Shown here: positions 1 to 8,750 of the stretch, one piece after another
How the letters are laid out: each line of letters opens with the position of its first letter
Position numbering within the stretch: position 1 is the stretch's first letter
Assembly (NCBI GenBank): GCA_027489965.1
Contig: JAIXZA010000167.1
Span: forward strand, 1-34,641
Reading direction: 5' to 3'
DNA: 34,641 nt
Source: Verrucomicrobiaceae bacterium
GTDB lineage: Bacteria; Verrucomicrobiota; Verrucomicrobiia; Verrucomicrobiales; Verrucomicrobiaceae
Made by a program: the position numbers and the translations under genes
The notes under the pieces: generated by a model
Told to the model about the DNA's origin: nothing
What the model saw: the letters and a program-made list of their open reading frames with translations, nothing else
The model's database searches: none

Positions 1-119
1 AGACGCAGCGGCGGCGGGCCGGCGCGGCCTTGCTTTTGCCAAAACTCGGGCCAGTCCCGCAAGGATGCGCCAAAGGGGGCGAGATGCGTGGTGGTCACCG
101 CCAGCCCACGATCCCGTGG

Positions 120-167
120 TGTAAGCCGCAATCCAAGTTGACCCAGAACCGCAGGCGAATTGACCCA
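120..167 (+). other. candidate left end of the transposable phage (transposase-binding sites)
   Basis: Two TTGACCCA copies lie exactly 22 bp apart (138-145 and 160-167). The segment 151-167 is an inverted match (16 of 17 bases) to 34469-34485 at the other side of the phage. A TG dinucleotide at 120 lies 18 bases outside the first TTGACCCA, the same distance as on the right side. Mu-type elements have TG/CA termini and about 22-bp transposase sites, so this is a plausible left end just beyond the last tail gene. The 5-bp flanks (CGTGG here, CCCAC on the right) do not match, so the exact boundary is unproven. Confidence 0.45.
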
Positions 168-168
168 A

Positions 169-1584
169 TCACGACCCAACGACAACCGTTTGCTGCCAGC
201 CCCAGCCGCCAAACGTGACCTGCACCCAGCCTCTTAAATCGGCCATTGTCTGCAAATCCAGCCGTTTAGGAAGGCCAATAGTGCAGTTTAAACGGTTATT
301 AAAAGGCGTCCAAACGGTCTCTTGAACGATCATCTGCGAGCCTGCCAGAGAAGGCGTATCAAAGGCGAAAACCACCCCAGGGCGGACAGCCATCAGCCGC
401 TCTAGAGACGGTGGCATCATCTCAATGGAGCCCGTAGCGCGCAGCGTGGCAAAGCTTTCATAGAGCTTTTGCGCCAGGCCAAAACGGTAAGCATCCAGCG
501 AAAAATCAAGAGTGTGAGTCAGCGCGCCAGGCTCATGAGGCACACACGTTGCCGGGTATTTATCCAGCGCTAAAAGCGGCCTCACACCACGCGCCAGAGG
601 CGAAATATACGACGTGCCGTTTTCGTAGCGCAGCACCACGCCAGACACCTGCAATTCAGGCCTTGGCACAGCATCCACAGACACGACTTCAGGCGAGCTG
701 AGTGACAGCACTTCCACCGAGCCGCCCTCATCAAAGCAAATCGCTGGCAGACCCGTTTTTTCATAGTCCACATAGCTGCAAACTTGGGGCGCAGCCGCGA
801 ACAATTCGGCAAGGACATCGCTGATTTTTCGGTCACTCACCTGCCGTATTTTTGGCGCGATCGTGCCCACCGTTCCAGCCTCCGCGATACCCCCGCCAAA
901 CTCCAATCTTGGCACCACTCCATTCAGCCCATTTTGAGTGGCTAAATAGGCGTTTTGGATCTCAAACAAGCTCACATATAAATTCCGGTATTGCACCGAG
1001 CTGCCAATGATAGCCGGGTCGCACAAATCACCACGCGCCGACAGGTAGCCAGCCAGGTCTAAAACAATAGGATTCGTCACCGTATTACCACGACCCTCAT
1101 ACAGCGTTTGGCGTCCCCATTTGTAGTACGTCGTGGTCGCCTCGCGCGTCACCCAGGCGTTTAGATTTGTGTCCCAAACCTGCTCCCACGGCGCACCAGC
1201 GGGCACCACATAAACAAACGCGGAATCCTCAGGTGGTGCCAGGGCTAAAATATTGTTAGCCGTGATCCCTGCACCTCGGCAAAAAGTCACCCGCGAAAGC
1301 TGCCACCAAGGCCCCAAAACGCGCTGAGTTAGAACCGCCATTCCATCGGCTAAAGTGACTTCTGGCGCTTGCGTCACACCCTCGAAAATGCGCGTTTCTC
1401 CCACCCAAAAAGACACCGCCGCACCGTCCGCGATCGCCGCCGCCTCTTGCGGTTTTTCGCGGCGTTGCAGCGTCACCACATCCGCATCCATAGACCGCCG
1501 CGCCAGTGAGCGAAAAGACCACCCCAGTGACTCACACGTCACCTTCGCGCCCCCGTTGATTTGCATGGTAATCGGTCCGATCAT
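169..1584 (-). CDS. putative distal tail / baseplate hub protein
   Basis: A 471-residue protein read directly after the tape measure gene, with one base between that stop and this ATG. I chose ATG 1584; the frame stays open upstream but that part only shadows the tape measure C-terminus. I recognise no named domain. The sequence has mixed alpha/beta character without signal peptide or membrane segments, and is rich in aromatic and glycine residues near its C-terminus (GGWGWQQ). In siphoviruses the gene after the tape measure usually encodes the distal tail or hub protein, and that position is the only basis for the role. It is the last phage gene on the left; its stop lies two bases inside the candidate left-end repeat. 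Confidence 0.6.
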   Translation of the reverse strand: MIGPITMQINGGAKVTCESLGWSFRSLARRSMDADVVTLQRREKPQEAAAIADGAAVSFWVGETRIFEGVTQAPEVTLADGMAVLTQRVLGPWWQLSRVTFCRGAGITANNILALAPPEDSAFVYVVPAGAPWEQVWDTNLNAWVTREATTTYYKWGRQTLYEGRGNTVTNPIVLDLAGYLSARGDLCDPAIIGSSVQYRNLYVSLFEIQNAYLATQNGLNGVVPRLEFGGGIAEAGTVGTIAPKIRQVSDRKISDVLAELFAAAPQVCSYVDYEKTGLPAICFDEGGSVEVLSLSSPEVVSVDAVPRPELQVSGVVLRYENGTSYISPLARGVRPLLALDKYPATCVPHEPGALTHTLDFSLDAYRFGLAQKLYESFATLRATGSIEMMPPSLERLMAVRPGVVFAFDTPSLAGSQMIVQETVWTPFNNRLNCTIGLPKRLDLQTMADLRGWVQVTFGGWGWQQTVVVGS

Positions 1585-1585
1585 T

Positions 1586-3499
1586 TTAGCGTGTTTTGAG
1601 AGCTTCGATTTGTGCCGACATCGAGGACAGCCGCGCCTCCGTTCGCGCCTGCATCGCCGCCACAGAATTAGCCAGCTTTTCAGAGCTGCCCACGAGCCTT
1701 TCCATCGCTCCCTGCACCGCCTGTTCAGTCCGTCCCATGGCTTGATCAAAAGCCTGCGTTTGCGCGCTTAAATCAGGCGGTTCAAAGGTAGGCAAAGGCA
1801 GCGCCCCCGGCACCTGTTCCGCGCCCCGTGATTGCGCCTCTTGCAGCATCCGGCCCGCCATCTCTGGCGGCATGTCAGGGAGCTGCCCCGCCTGCACCTG
1901 GCGTGCCGTTCGGTTCAGCTCAAATTCTTGCCGTTGATTCCTCACCGCCGCCTCTTTCGCCTGCGCCGCTTCGAGCGCATCGTTTGCCCGTCTTGCATCG
2001 GCCTCTGCCTTCGCCCGGATCTCCGCATCTTGCGCCCGTTGCGCCGCCTCCGCGTCTAGTGCCACCTTGCCTTGAGTCAGCGCCAGTTTTTGGTTGCCGT
2101 TCAGCTTACTAGGATCTGCGTTAAACGTCACCTCACCGCGCTGCATCGCCGCCCGTGCATCTTCCACACCGGGCGAGATCGCGTCGATTTGTGGATTCAG
2201 CGCATCCACCTCAGCCCGCGTTCTTTTCGCCACACTGCGCGCTTGCAGCTTATCACGCAAAGCCTTCGGATTTGCCCAGGTATCAGCCCAAGAGATACCC
2301 GCATCCTTCGCTTCATTCTCCGCCGCGATCTTGGCTTTCATCTCACGTTGAGATACCAGCTTATCAAATTGTGTCACTTGCTGCTCTTGGTCACTCAGCA
2401 CACCCTTGCCGCGCATGTCTTGAATGATGCCGCTTTGGCGGTCCTTTTGAGTCTGCCCAAAGACCCCGCGCCGCGCATCCACGCCGTCAATCACACCGCG
2501 ATTCGCCGCGATCTGCCGTTCAGCGATCTGCCGCTCTTGCGCAGCCTGTTCAGCCTCACGCGTCAGCTTGTCCCGCGCCGCTTGATCCGCCGCCGCTTGC
2601 TCACGCTCTTTGATCGCCTTCTCATTCTGCGCCTTTGCCGCCGCACTAGCGTCAGGCGTCAGCGCACCGTCAAAGGCCCGCGCCGCGCCTTGAGCCGCGC
2701 CTTGAGCTGCCGCGCCCGCGTCACCCTTCGCCGCGCCTGCTTTACCATTTTCAAGGCTTGCCTGCCACTGCCCCAACGCATTTTCAGCCGACGTTTGAGC
2801 CGCTTTTAAATCCTCTTCAAAGCGTGCCGTCAGACGTTGAGACATCGCATTCAGCCCCGCTTCTAGCACCGCATTCAGCGCCGCCATCTTGGCTTCTAGA
2901 ATCTTCGGATCTACCGCATCCGGCACACTGGAAAGCTGCTTATAGAGTTGCGTTGCCCCCACCGCTGCCAGACTCAGCGCGCCTGCTAATCCAGCGCCGC
3001 CGCCAAGCATGGCCACTAGCCCAGGCAGGTTGTTCAAAACACCTGCCACACCATACTGCGCATCTTCCGCCGCCCGGCTAAACTCCAGCAAAGCACGCCC
3101 CGAGTTCATACCACCTGCACCACCCGCTGCCGCCGCGCCTGCACCGGCCATACCCGCCGCCGCGCCACCTTTACCGCCTGCCCACTTCGCGCCCATCGCT
3201 AGCCGCGCCTCTCTGACATTAGCCGCGCTTTGGTTGATCTCCGTCGCACGTTGCGCCCGTTGCAGCGCTTGCAGTTCGGCGATGGTCTTTCGGCTTTCAT
3301 TCGCCCACTGCCGCGTCCCGTTTGCCGCCGTGGTCACACTGCCGTTCCAGCTCTTCACCCAGGCATCCGTGGACTTCACCGCCGCACCCATCTGCCCCTG
3401 CACCGCCGCTTGAGCTTTGACGGCCGCCGTCAGCGCAGTGACACCACTGACGTTTGCAGCGGTGTCAAAACGGAAGGTGAAACGTTGCTCAGAGGCCAT
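1586..3499 (-). CDS. tail tape measure protein
   Basis: A 637-residue protein with the usual make-up of a tape measure. It has an Ala/Gln-rich helical N-terminus and a Gly/Ala linker at about 110-130. A hydrophobic block follows at about 138-188 (SRAAEDAQYGVAGVLNNLPG, then an Ala/Gly/Leu membrane-like stretch). Long coiled-coil regions rich in Ala, Gln, Glu, Arg and Lys fill most of the rest. The segment around AEDAQYGVAGVLNNLPG is typical of phage tape measure proteins. It would set tail length and reach the cell membrane during DNA entry. It lies between the fibre gene upstream and the putative hub gene downstream. At 637 residues it is short for a siphovirus, which suggests a tail of roughly 100 nm or less. 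No obvious Shine-Dalgarno sequence precedes the ATG. Confidence 0.8.
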   Translation of the reverse strand: MASEQRFTFRFDTAANVSGVTALTAAVKAQAAVQGQMGAAVKSTDAWVKSWNGSVTTAANGTRQWANESRKTIAELQALQRAQRATEINQSAANVREARLAMGAKWAGGKGGAAAGMAGAGAAAAGGAGGMNSGRALLEFSRAAEDAQYGVAGVLNNLPGLVAMLGGGAGLAGALSLAAVGATQLYKQLSSVPDAVDPKILEAKMAALNAVLEAGLNAMSQRLTARFEEDLKAAQTSAENALGQWQASLENGKAGAAKGDAGAAAQGAAQGAARAFDGALTPDASAAAKAQNEKAIKEREQAAADQAARDKLTREAEQAAQERQIAERQIAANRGVIDGVDARRGVFGQTQKDRQSGIIQDMRGKGVLSDQEQQVTQFDKLVSQREMKAKIAAENEAKDAGISWADTWANPKALRDKLQARSVAKRTRAEVDALNPQIDAISPGVEDARAAMQRGEVTFNADPSKLNGNQKLALTQGKVALDAEAAQRAQDAEIRAKAEADARRANDALEAAQAKEAAVRNQRQEFELNRTARQVQAGQLPDMPPEMAGRMLQEAQSRGAEQVPGALPLPTFEPPDLSAQTQAFDQAMGRTEQAVQGAMERLVGSSEKLANSVAAMQARTEARLSSMSAQIEALKTR

Positions 3500-3511
3500 C
3501 GAGGAAAGGGA

Positions 3512-5494
3512 TTAGAAACCATTCACAACCGTATCAATCACGGCATCAAATGCAGCCGCCACCTCTTGCAGCCCCGTGTTGTTAAGGTGAATTGTATCCC
3601 CTTGGAAATACGTCGTGTCAGCGTAGGCCCCATCTGCTGAGATAGAGTTTGGCATCACCGCATAGCCATCTGCAAATTTAGCCCAGTTCGCAGCGAGCAA
3701 AGGATTGAGCGCATTCTTATAACCATCTGCCGTGGCATTTTGCCGACTAATCATTGAGCCGATAATGACCGTCCATCCCTGCCGTTTAAGGAAGCCACAA
3801 AAAGCCCGCAATTGATTGTAAGTCTGCGCAGGTGTCAGCCCACCAATGGTCACGTCATTGGTCCCGAGCCACACGACAGCGATGTTTAAGGCAGCGCGTT
3901 GCGAGTAGAGAGGATTGATGCGCGTATGCGCCTCATTCCAGTGCAAGGCTACGGTGTAGGAATTCACGCCGAGGTTGTGCTGCGTTAGCGTGTAACCGTT
4001 CCAGGCGGGAATGGTCAGACTGGCAGGGTAAGGCGTTGTTGCCCCATGGCCCACGGTCAAAGAGTCACCGATGAAAACAATGCGCGGTTGCAGAGAGTTT
4101 TGACCGATCTGAATTGATCCGGCAACGATTCGCTCAGGAATCACAGTGCCGGTGAAAGTGGACGTTTGCGCGGCAGTGTCCATGACTAGAGTTGATGCTC
4201 CGCCTGCACTCTGCCAATAGAGTGTTGTGCCGCGTTGGATCATGCCGCCGCCTCCCATGCCGTAGAGCCCGCAGGTTAGAGGGGCCGCCCCATTGAAACC
4301 AATTCCATTGCCTGTGCCCGTCAGTAATCCCGTGGACGCAACAGACATGATGACCGAATGACCAATGCACAGTTGAATCGTCTGACCACTAGCCGAGTTA
4401 AGGTAAGTCAGCCCGCCGGGAGATTGTAGCAGCGCGTAATTCGTCGCGCCATTCAGCGCACTGTTCCACACCGCGCCATGACTCGCCCCACTTGCCCAGG
4501 GGCCGATGGTCATATCCTGAGCTGCCGCCCCCGTTGTGCTCACGATGAGTCGATTGGTCAGCGTGCCGATAGCGGTGCCGCTGGTTCCGTTGCTGCCATA
4601 AGTGGCCAGCACGATGCGTCCCGTGCTGGTTCCTGTTCCGGTGGATGTTGAGTTAGTGATGATCGTGTCATTGGTTGGGGAGCCGTTCGTGGTGCTGCCG
4701 ACAATCGCCCCAGCCGCACCGATGTGTTGATTGACCCAACCCGAGGCCGCAGGTGTGCCCAGTCCCCAACGCGTAGCCGCTGTCTGACTCAAGACTGTTG
4801 CAGGTGCAGTATTGCCGCCTGTGCTGGACAGAGCTAACCGAGGTCCGACGGCTGAGGTATCAAAGACATTCACCGTGCCGCCTGAAGTGTTTAGTTCCAG
4901 TGGGCGAGCTGTGTTGACTTGAGTCAAACGCGGGTCAGTGCCGAGAGTCAATGTGTTACTGCCACCTGTGCTGATCACTCCCCCACCCGTGGCCACGAGT
5001 GTGCCGAGACCTGCGAGTGTTCGCAGACCAGCGGCATCCGCTGCGGTATTTAACGAGCGGCCATATGTGGTCGTCGTCAAGGCAGCTAAAGCCGTGAGAT
5101 CGGCGTCTAAAGGCTGCGCATCGGCGATGCCGTAGCCTGCCAGAGTGGTCGGGGTCGTCGTGATCGTTGACCATGCTTGGTTGTGACTCGTGGACGCCTT
5201 ACCATCCAGAGCCGCCTGCAATCCCGTGATCGTGCTGATAGCCTGATTGTGCGCCTCAGGCGGAAAGGTGCTTGGCTTACCTGTCAGGGTTGACCAATCA
5301 CCGCCGCCTACAGTATCAAGGATGATGTTACCGTTCTCATCCACACCGAAGAACTTCGGCCCTGTCGGAGTCAACCAACTGTATTGCAGCCCTGTTGACG
5401 TGTATTTAGGTAGGCCCACCTGCCCCACCGTTTGAGCGTTGGAAAAGACCGCGCCGCACAGCAGCGCAGAGAATAAGAGTATGTTTGTATTCAT
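3512..5494 (-). CDS. tail fibre with C-terminal SGNH/GDSL hydrolase domain
   Basis: A 660-residue protein. Residues 1-21 look like a Sec signal peptide (MNTN, then hydrophobic, then SNAQT), which is odd for a virion protein. Residues about 70-170 hold short repeats typical of tail fibres (HNQAISTITGLQAALDGKA, LAGYGIADAQPLDADLTALA). A Ser/Thr/Gly-rich beta region follows. The C-terminal domain from about 472 has the SGNH blocks: GDSL at 476-479 (Ser478), GTND at 544-547 (Asn546) and D633/H636 in GDTIHLN. Such domains deacetylate or de-esterify surface sugars, so the likely role is receptor binding with glycan modification. It starts 9 bases after the 179-residue gene and stops 12 bases before the tape measure start; fibres more often follow the tape measure. 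Confidence 0.82.
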   Translation of the reverse strand: MNTNILLFSALLCGAVFSNAQTVGQVGLPKYTSTGLQYSWLTPTGPKFFGVDENGNIILDTVGGGDWSTLTGKPSTFPPEAHNQAISTITGLQAALDGKASTSHNQAWSTITTTPTTLAGYGIADAQPLDADLTALAALTTTTYGRSLNTAADAAGLRTLAGLGTLVATGGGVISTGGSNTLTLGTDPRLTQVNTARPLELNTSGGTVNVFDTSAVGPRLALSSTGGNTAPATVLSQTAATRWGLGTPAASGWVNQHIGAAGAIVGSTTNGSPTNDTIITNSTSTGTGTSTGRIVLATYGSNGTSGTAIGTLTNRLIVSTTGAAAQDMTIGPWASGASHGAVWNSALNGATNYALLQSPGGLTYLNSASGQTIQLCIGHSVIMSVASTGLLTGTGNGIGFNGAAPLTCGLYGMGGGGMIQRGTTLYWQSAGGASTLVMDTAAQTSTFTGTVIPERIVAGSIQIGQNSLQPRIVFIGDSLTVGHGATTPYPASLTIPAWNGYTLTQHNLGVNSYTVALHWNEAHTRINPLYSQRAALNIAVVWLGTNDVTIGGLTPAQTYNQLRAFCGFLKRQGWTVIIGSMISRQNATADGYKNALNPLLAANWAKFADGYAVMPNSISADGAYADTTYFQGDTIHLNNTGLQEVAAAFDAVIDTVVNGF

Positions 5495-5503
5495 AGTTTT
5501 GTC

Positions 5504-6043
5504 TTAACGATCGAGATAAATAAAAGCCCCGTTCGGGAACGTGAACCGGTCCGCAGACAGCACACCGCGCACATAACGCGTGTCGCCTTCCGCCACCGTG
5601 AGCCCAGGCCCCACCGTCTCTGCCACCGTGCCCGGCAGTGCATTGGCGTCATGCATTACCAGCTCAAACCACCCCAGCACCTCCACACCACCATCAGCGC
5701 GCAGCGCGCTCAGAGTCGCGTGCAGAGTGTCCACCTTGGCACTCATTGACAGCGCCGTCTGAGCAGCGGTTAAAGCCACGCTAAAATGTTCATGAGCCCC
5801 CGCCGCCCATTGCGCAGCGGTGCAGTTGCTAAAGCTCGTCACCACCTGCTCAATCAGCACCACAGGTGCCAGGCGCGCAGCCCGCACGCGCAGAGTCACG
5901 CTTGTGATGCCCGTCCAGACTTGCGGCAGTGATCCGGCAAAAACACCAAAGTCTAAGACCACCGCAGACGCGCGGAAAATCGGCACCTGGCATTGTGCCC
6001 GTCCCTTGGCCGCGCCTGTATCCAGTTTGATGCGGTGGCTCAT
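5504..6043 (-). CDS. putative fibre-associated structural protein
   Basis: A 179-residue protein without a recognised enzyme motif. Its C-terminus (PGLTVAEGDTRYVRG, then FTFPNGAFIYLDR) resembles the short beta-rich linkers found in phage fibre and upper-baseplate proteins, where a TVAEGDTRY-type segment often precedes a fibre repeat. It sits between a 154-residue structural protein and the SGNH fibre, with gaps of 6 and 9 bases, so the three are probably co-translated and built into the same tail-tip structure. An adaptor joining fibre to tail is an inference from context. No signal peptide or membrane segment is seen. Confidence 0.5.
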   Translation of the reverse strand: MSHRIKLDTGAAKGRAQCQVPIFRASAVVLDFGVFAGSLPQVWTGITSVTLRVRAARLAPVVLIEQVVTSFSNCTAAQWAAGAHEHFSVALTAAQTALSMSAKVDTLHATLSALRADGGVEVLGWFELVMHDANALPGTVAETVGPGLTVAEGDTRYVRGVLSADRFTFPNGAFIYLDR

Positions 6044-6049
6044 GACAGA

Positions 6050-6514
6050 TTAAGCTTTCAGCGCCCCCAGCAGCGCCCACTTGTTCGCACCGATCCTGCG
6101 CACAATCACAGAATCGTATTGCAAGTTGATTCGGTATTTACTGCCGCCGCTTCGCACATCCACACCACCCGCGCCCGAAAGGGTCACCTCTCCCGTGCCC
6201 TCACGCGTCACCCAGATTTCAGCATTAACAGGCCATGGCACCACGGCCTCAGTGGGCAGACTTAGAACCACATTACCCGAGCTTTGCACCTGCACCACGG
6301 CCCCCACAGCGCTCAGGCCTAACGCCGTCGTAGCCGTCACCGTGATAGGCGCTTGATCTTGCAGTGCATCCACTAGCCCCTCAAGCTCAGTCTTGCGCAC
6401 AAACTGGCTAGACGCCAGCAGCACCGCCACACCATCATTCACGCCTGGAAAGACCGCATCCCCCGCAAAGAGCGCGCCCGCATTGATTTGTTCCACTGAG
6501 ATTTCTTCTGCCAT
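6050..6514 (-). CDS. putative phage fibre / virion surface protein
   Basis: A 154-residue protein. Residues about 55-150 form a beta-rich domain ending in YRINLQYDSVIVRRIGANKW followed by ALLGALKA, a pattern common at the tips of phage fibres and head fibres (a buried strand ending in W-x-L-x-G). The N-terminus (MAEEISVEQINAGAL) is acidic and helical. A usable ribosome binding site (AAAAGGA about 8 bases before the ATG) supports the start. It is the first of three consecutive fibre-region genes. The exact role is not shown; a minor structural protein of the tail tip fits the position. Confidence 0.5.
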   Translation of the reverse strand: MAEEISVEQINAGALFAGDAVFPGVNDGVAVLLASSQFVRKTELEGLVDALQDQAPITVTATTALGLSAVGAVVQVQSSGNVVLSLPTEAVVPWPVNAEIWVTREGTGEVTLSGAGGVDVRSGGSKYRINLQYDSVIVRRIGANKWALLGALKA

Positions 6515-6535
6515 AATGAGTCCTTTAAAAGTTGG

Positions 6536-7759
6536 TTAATCGTCCACATTCACCACGTTCACATCGGCTGAAAAAGCCTTGCCGCCAAACAGCAGCCGTG
6601 CAGGCACCAACGGATCAAGTGTTTCATAGACCCGCGCATAACTATCATCGCCGGTGTAACTGTCTTCCACGCGCAGTGTGAAGTGGCCCCCATTCATCAG
6701 GCCTTCAGCGTCCTGAATCACGCGCAGCTTCAGATAATCTTGCGCGCCCACCGTCACCCGCTGCGCGCCAAACTGCATCCATTCAATGCCGGGATAAGGC
6801 GTGAAAATGTATTCCTCCTGATCATCGTAATCGTCTTCGCCATAGGGCCCCTCGTTCCCCGTTGCGCCATAGGCAAACGGCAGCACGCCCGCCATGCTCA
6901 TGATCGCATCTCTCAGCGTGTAGTTAGGGTAAAGATACCCACCGCTGGCGGAGCCCGTAGGAGCAATCACACCGTCAGCAAAAACGTTGTAAATCGCGCC
7001 AGCCGGTCCTCGCCATGCTGTCACCGTAGGCGCCCACTGTTTTAGCACTAGAGAGTCCGTTTCGATCAAGGCGGCAGCTTCTGCCGCCAGCTTAAAGCGC
7101 AGCACCCAACCAAAGCCCAAAGCCACACTAGAAGGCGCAGTGCCCACGCTTTCCGACACGATTTCATTCAGCTCATCCGCCGGCGGCAGCGGCAGCGCAT
7201 TTTCCGACGCCGTTGACCCGCGCGCCGGTAATTTTAAATACATCACAGGCGGAGCCCAGGCCCGCACTGGCACCGTCAAAACAGACGTGTAACCCGTGCG
7301 ATACGGCAGCACTCGCGGCCCTTTAAAATTGCAGCCGATTTCTAGCGACTTCCCACCGCCGCCCATCGGGTCTAGCTCCACGACCGCATCGCGCATAATA
7401 TATTCATGGTAGAGGCTTGGATCATCGTCACGATAGCCTCTCACCACCACCGCGCCATTCAGCGGCACCGCCTGGCCATGCGTGCCAGACTCCACCAAGT
7501 TCATACGCCAAAGCCAGGCTAAAAAAGCATTCTCAAACAGCCGTGTTGACCGCATGTAAATCTCAATGCTGGCATTACCCGTAGGCACAAACACACGCCT
7601 TGCCCATTGGGCTCCAGAGACAGCTTCAGAGCCGTGGCTATGCGTCACACGTTCACCCGCGCAGTGCGACCACTCGCGCTGATTCGCCCCCGGACAGCCC
7701 ACCAGCCAGACGCGCCGCGTCTCAGTGCCATCAGGTAGGAGTCTCGCCATTAAAGTCAT
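6536..7759 (-). CDS. putative minor tail protein
   Basis: A 407-residue protein that I do not recognise. It is rich in Tyr, Trp, Gly and Pro, has no membrane segment, and carries an acidic stretch around EDDYDDQEEY near residue 300. Two close ATG codons (7759 and 7750) could serve as start. The 26-bp late-region motif found three times in this phage ends 22 bases upstream of 7759, so a transcription or regulatory start may lie here. Placed between tail tube/assembly genes and fibre genes, it is most likely a tail-tip or baseplate protein; this is context only. Confidence 0.5.
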   Translation of the reverse strand: MTLMARLLPDGTETRRVWLVGCPGANQREWSHCAGERVTHSHGSEAVSGAQWARRVFVPTGNASIEIYMRSTRLFENAFLAWLWRMNLVESGTHGQAVPLNGAVVVRGYRDDDPSLYHEYIMRDAVVELDPMGGGGKSLEIGCNFKGPRVLPYRTGYTSVLTVPVRAWAPPVMYLKLPARGSTASENALPLPPADELNEIVSESVGTAPSSVALGFGWVLRFKLAAEAAALIETDSLVLKQWAPTVTAWRGPAGAIYNVFADGVIAPTGSASGGYLYPNYTLRDAIMSMAGVLPFAYGATGNEGPYGEDDYDDQEEYIFTPYPGIEWMQFGAQRVTVGAQDYLKLRVIQDAEGLMNGGHFTLRVEDSYTGDDSYARVYETLDPLVPARLLFGGKAFSADVNVVNVDD

Positions 7760-7781
7760 GCCTGCATAATGGCAGACATGC

Positions 7782-7812
7782 GCCTAACTAAAACCGCTCA
7801 AGCCGCATTAAA
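7782..7812 (-). promoter_or_regulatory. late-region repeated motif, copy A
   Basis: One of three copies (also 13556-13588 and 22496-22528) of a 26-bp motif: GCCTAAC, any base, AAAACCGC, G/T, CAAG, A/C, CGCA, then a TTAA-rich tail, as written on the plus strand. All copies lie in the same orientation, just before a minus-strand gene start (22 bases here). The spacing suggests an activator site or promoter-proximal element for late gene groups. No good sigma70 -10 box follows it. Confidence 0.5.
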
Positions 7813-7819
7813 ATCAGCT

Positions 7820-8470
7820 TCAAAGCCGCGCCAGCGCCGTATCCAATCGAGCATAAGCCGCGCCCAATTTAAACGCCATCAGCTCACCGCGTTTGTTCGT
7901 CATCAGAGCCCGCACCGCCTGTGCAGGATTGCCCGCTTGTTCAGGCCCGCGCGTCATCGCCGCCACAGTCGGCACCGCCTCCCCAGGCCGCGCCTCAGCA
8001 TCTAGCTTTACCGCCTCCGCCTTCTCTTCATCCGGCTTTGCCGCCTCCGCCTCTTGCTCTAGCCGCTCCTCATCATCTAGCACTTTAGCCACCGTCTTTT
8101 TAGACGCCCGCCGCTGCCTGCGCCGTTTGACTTTAGCCGCCTTCTTCGCCGCCTTTTCCGCCGCCCGTTTAGCGCGTTGCGCATCTGTCTTGCGCGGCTT
8201 CTTGGCCGCTGCTTTGGCCTGCGTCTTTTGCGCCCGTTCTTGCGGTGTCAGCACCTTCGCCACCGTCCGCCCCGACTCACGCCTGGCTTGAGTCTCAGTG
8301 GCCTGCTTAGCTTCTTTGGCCCGCTTCTCTTCCGCCCGCTTGGCCCGCCGCGCATCCGTGACACGCGGCTTTCTCTTCGCGGCTTTGGCCCGCTTCTTTT
8401 GGGCTCGTTCTTGCGGCGTCAAAACCTTCGCCACCGTGCGCGCAGAGTTACGCCGATTCAGCACGCTCAT
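7820..8470 (-). CDS. basic Lys/Arg/Ala-rich repeat protein
   Basis: A 216-residue, strongly basic protein. The first 140 residues hold three imperfect copies of a 57-residue unit beginning (R)TVAKVL, at residues 12, 69 and 126; the first two continue with TPQERAQK and a long run rich in Lys, Arg and Ala. The last ~70 residues are acidic and then neutral (NPAQAVRALMTNKRGELMAF). Its start is 5 bases after the stop of the 84-residue gene and lies in the -1 frame relative to it. The pair occupies the place where siphoviruses usually encode tail assembly chaperones. I do not recognise a family; nucleic-acid binding or a flexible scaffold role would fit the composition. Confidence 0.55.
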   Translation of the reverse strand: MSVLNRRNSARTVAKVLTPQERAQKKRAKAAKRKPRVTDARRAKRAEEKRAKEAKQATETQARRESGRTVAKVLTPQERAQKTQAKAAAKKPRKTDAQRAKRAAEKAAKKAAKVKRRRQRRASKKTVAKVLDDEERLEQEAEAAKPDEEKAEAVKLDAEARPGEAVPTVAAMTRGPEQAGNPAQAVRALMTNKRGELMAFKLGAAYARLDTALARL

Positions 8471-8475
8471 AGCGT

Positions 8476-8730
8476 TTATTTTTCACCGATCATTTCCACC
8501 ACCTGCGCCTCAGTCGGCACACGTCCCGAGAGCTGCATCAGCCGAATTGCTGCGCGGCCCGCATCGTCAATAAACATTCCCGAAGCTGCCTCAATCAAAG
8601 CATGCAGTTCGTGCGCTGGCATCTCCGCCACCAGGCGCTCTTCAACCCCCTTCGGCAACCGTGCCCGCACCGCCTTAGCATCAACCTTCACAAGCGCAGC
8701 CTGAGCCGCTTTTAAAGTCTGTTTAGCCAT
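8476..8730 (-). CDS. small protein, possible tail assembly chaperone
   Basis: An 84-residue helical protein (MAKQTLKAAQAALVKVD at the start, VVEMIGEK at the end). It lies directly after the tail tube gene, the usual place of the gpG-like chaperone. The start has GAAAGGA 11 bases upstream. The gene ends in GAA AAA TAA, a five-A run, and the next gene lies in the -1 frame 5 bases on, so a -1 frameshift product of about 300 residues is possible in principle, although the heptamer is not canonical. The chaperone role is from position only. Confidence 0.45.
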   Translation of the reverse strand: MAKQTLKAAQAALVKVDAKAVRARLPKGVEERLVAEMPAHELHALIEAASGMFIDDAGRAAIRLMQLSGRVPTEAQVVEMIGEK

Positions 8731-8750
8731 AGTTCAAAGATCCTTTCTTC

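Noticed and set aside
95..101. TCACCGC occurs at 95-101 and at 34500-34506, a possible target-site duplication.
   Set aside because: Placing the ends next to it gives no TG/CA termini or inverted repeat, and 7 bases may match by chance.
1..185. A minus-strand frame open to the left edge, reading WVNSPAVLGQLGLRLTPRD and onward.
   Set aside because: It looks protein-like, but it has no ATG start, crosses the candidate left-end repeats, and WVNSPA is simply the translation of the terminal repeat, which also reads WVNSPA near 34468. It may still be a partial gene if the end call is wrong.
2072..2809. Long plus-strand frames opposite the tape measure gene.
   Set aside because: They are antisense shadows of an Ala/Arg-rich minus-strand gene; composition is Arg/Leu/His-rich and without start signals.
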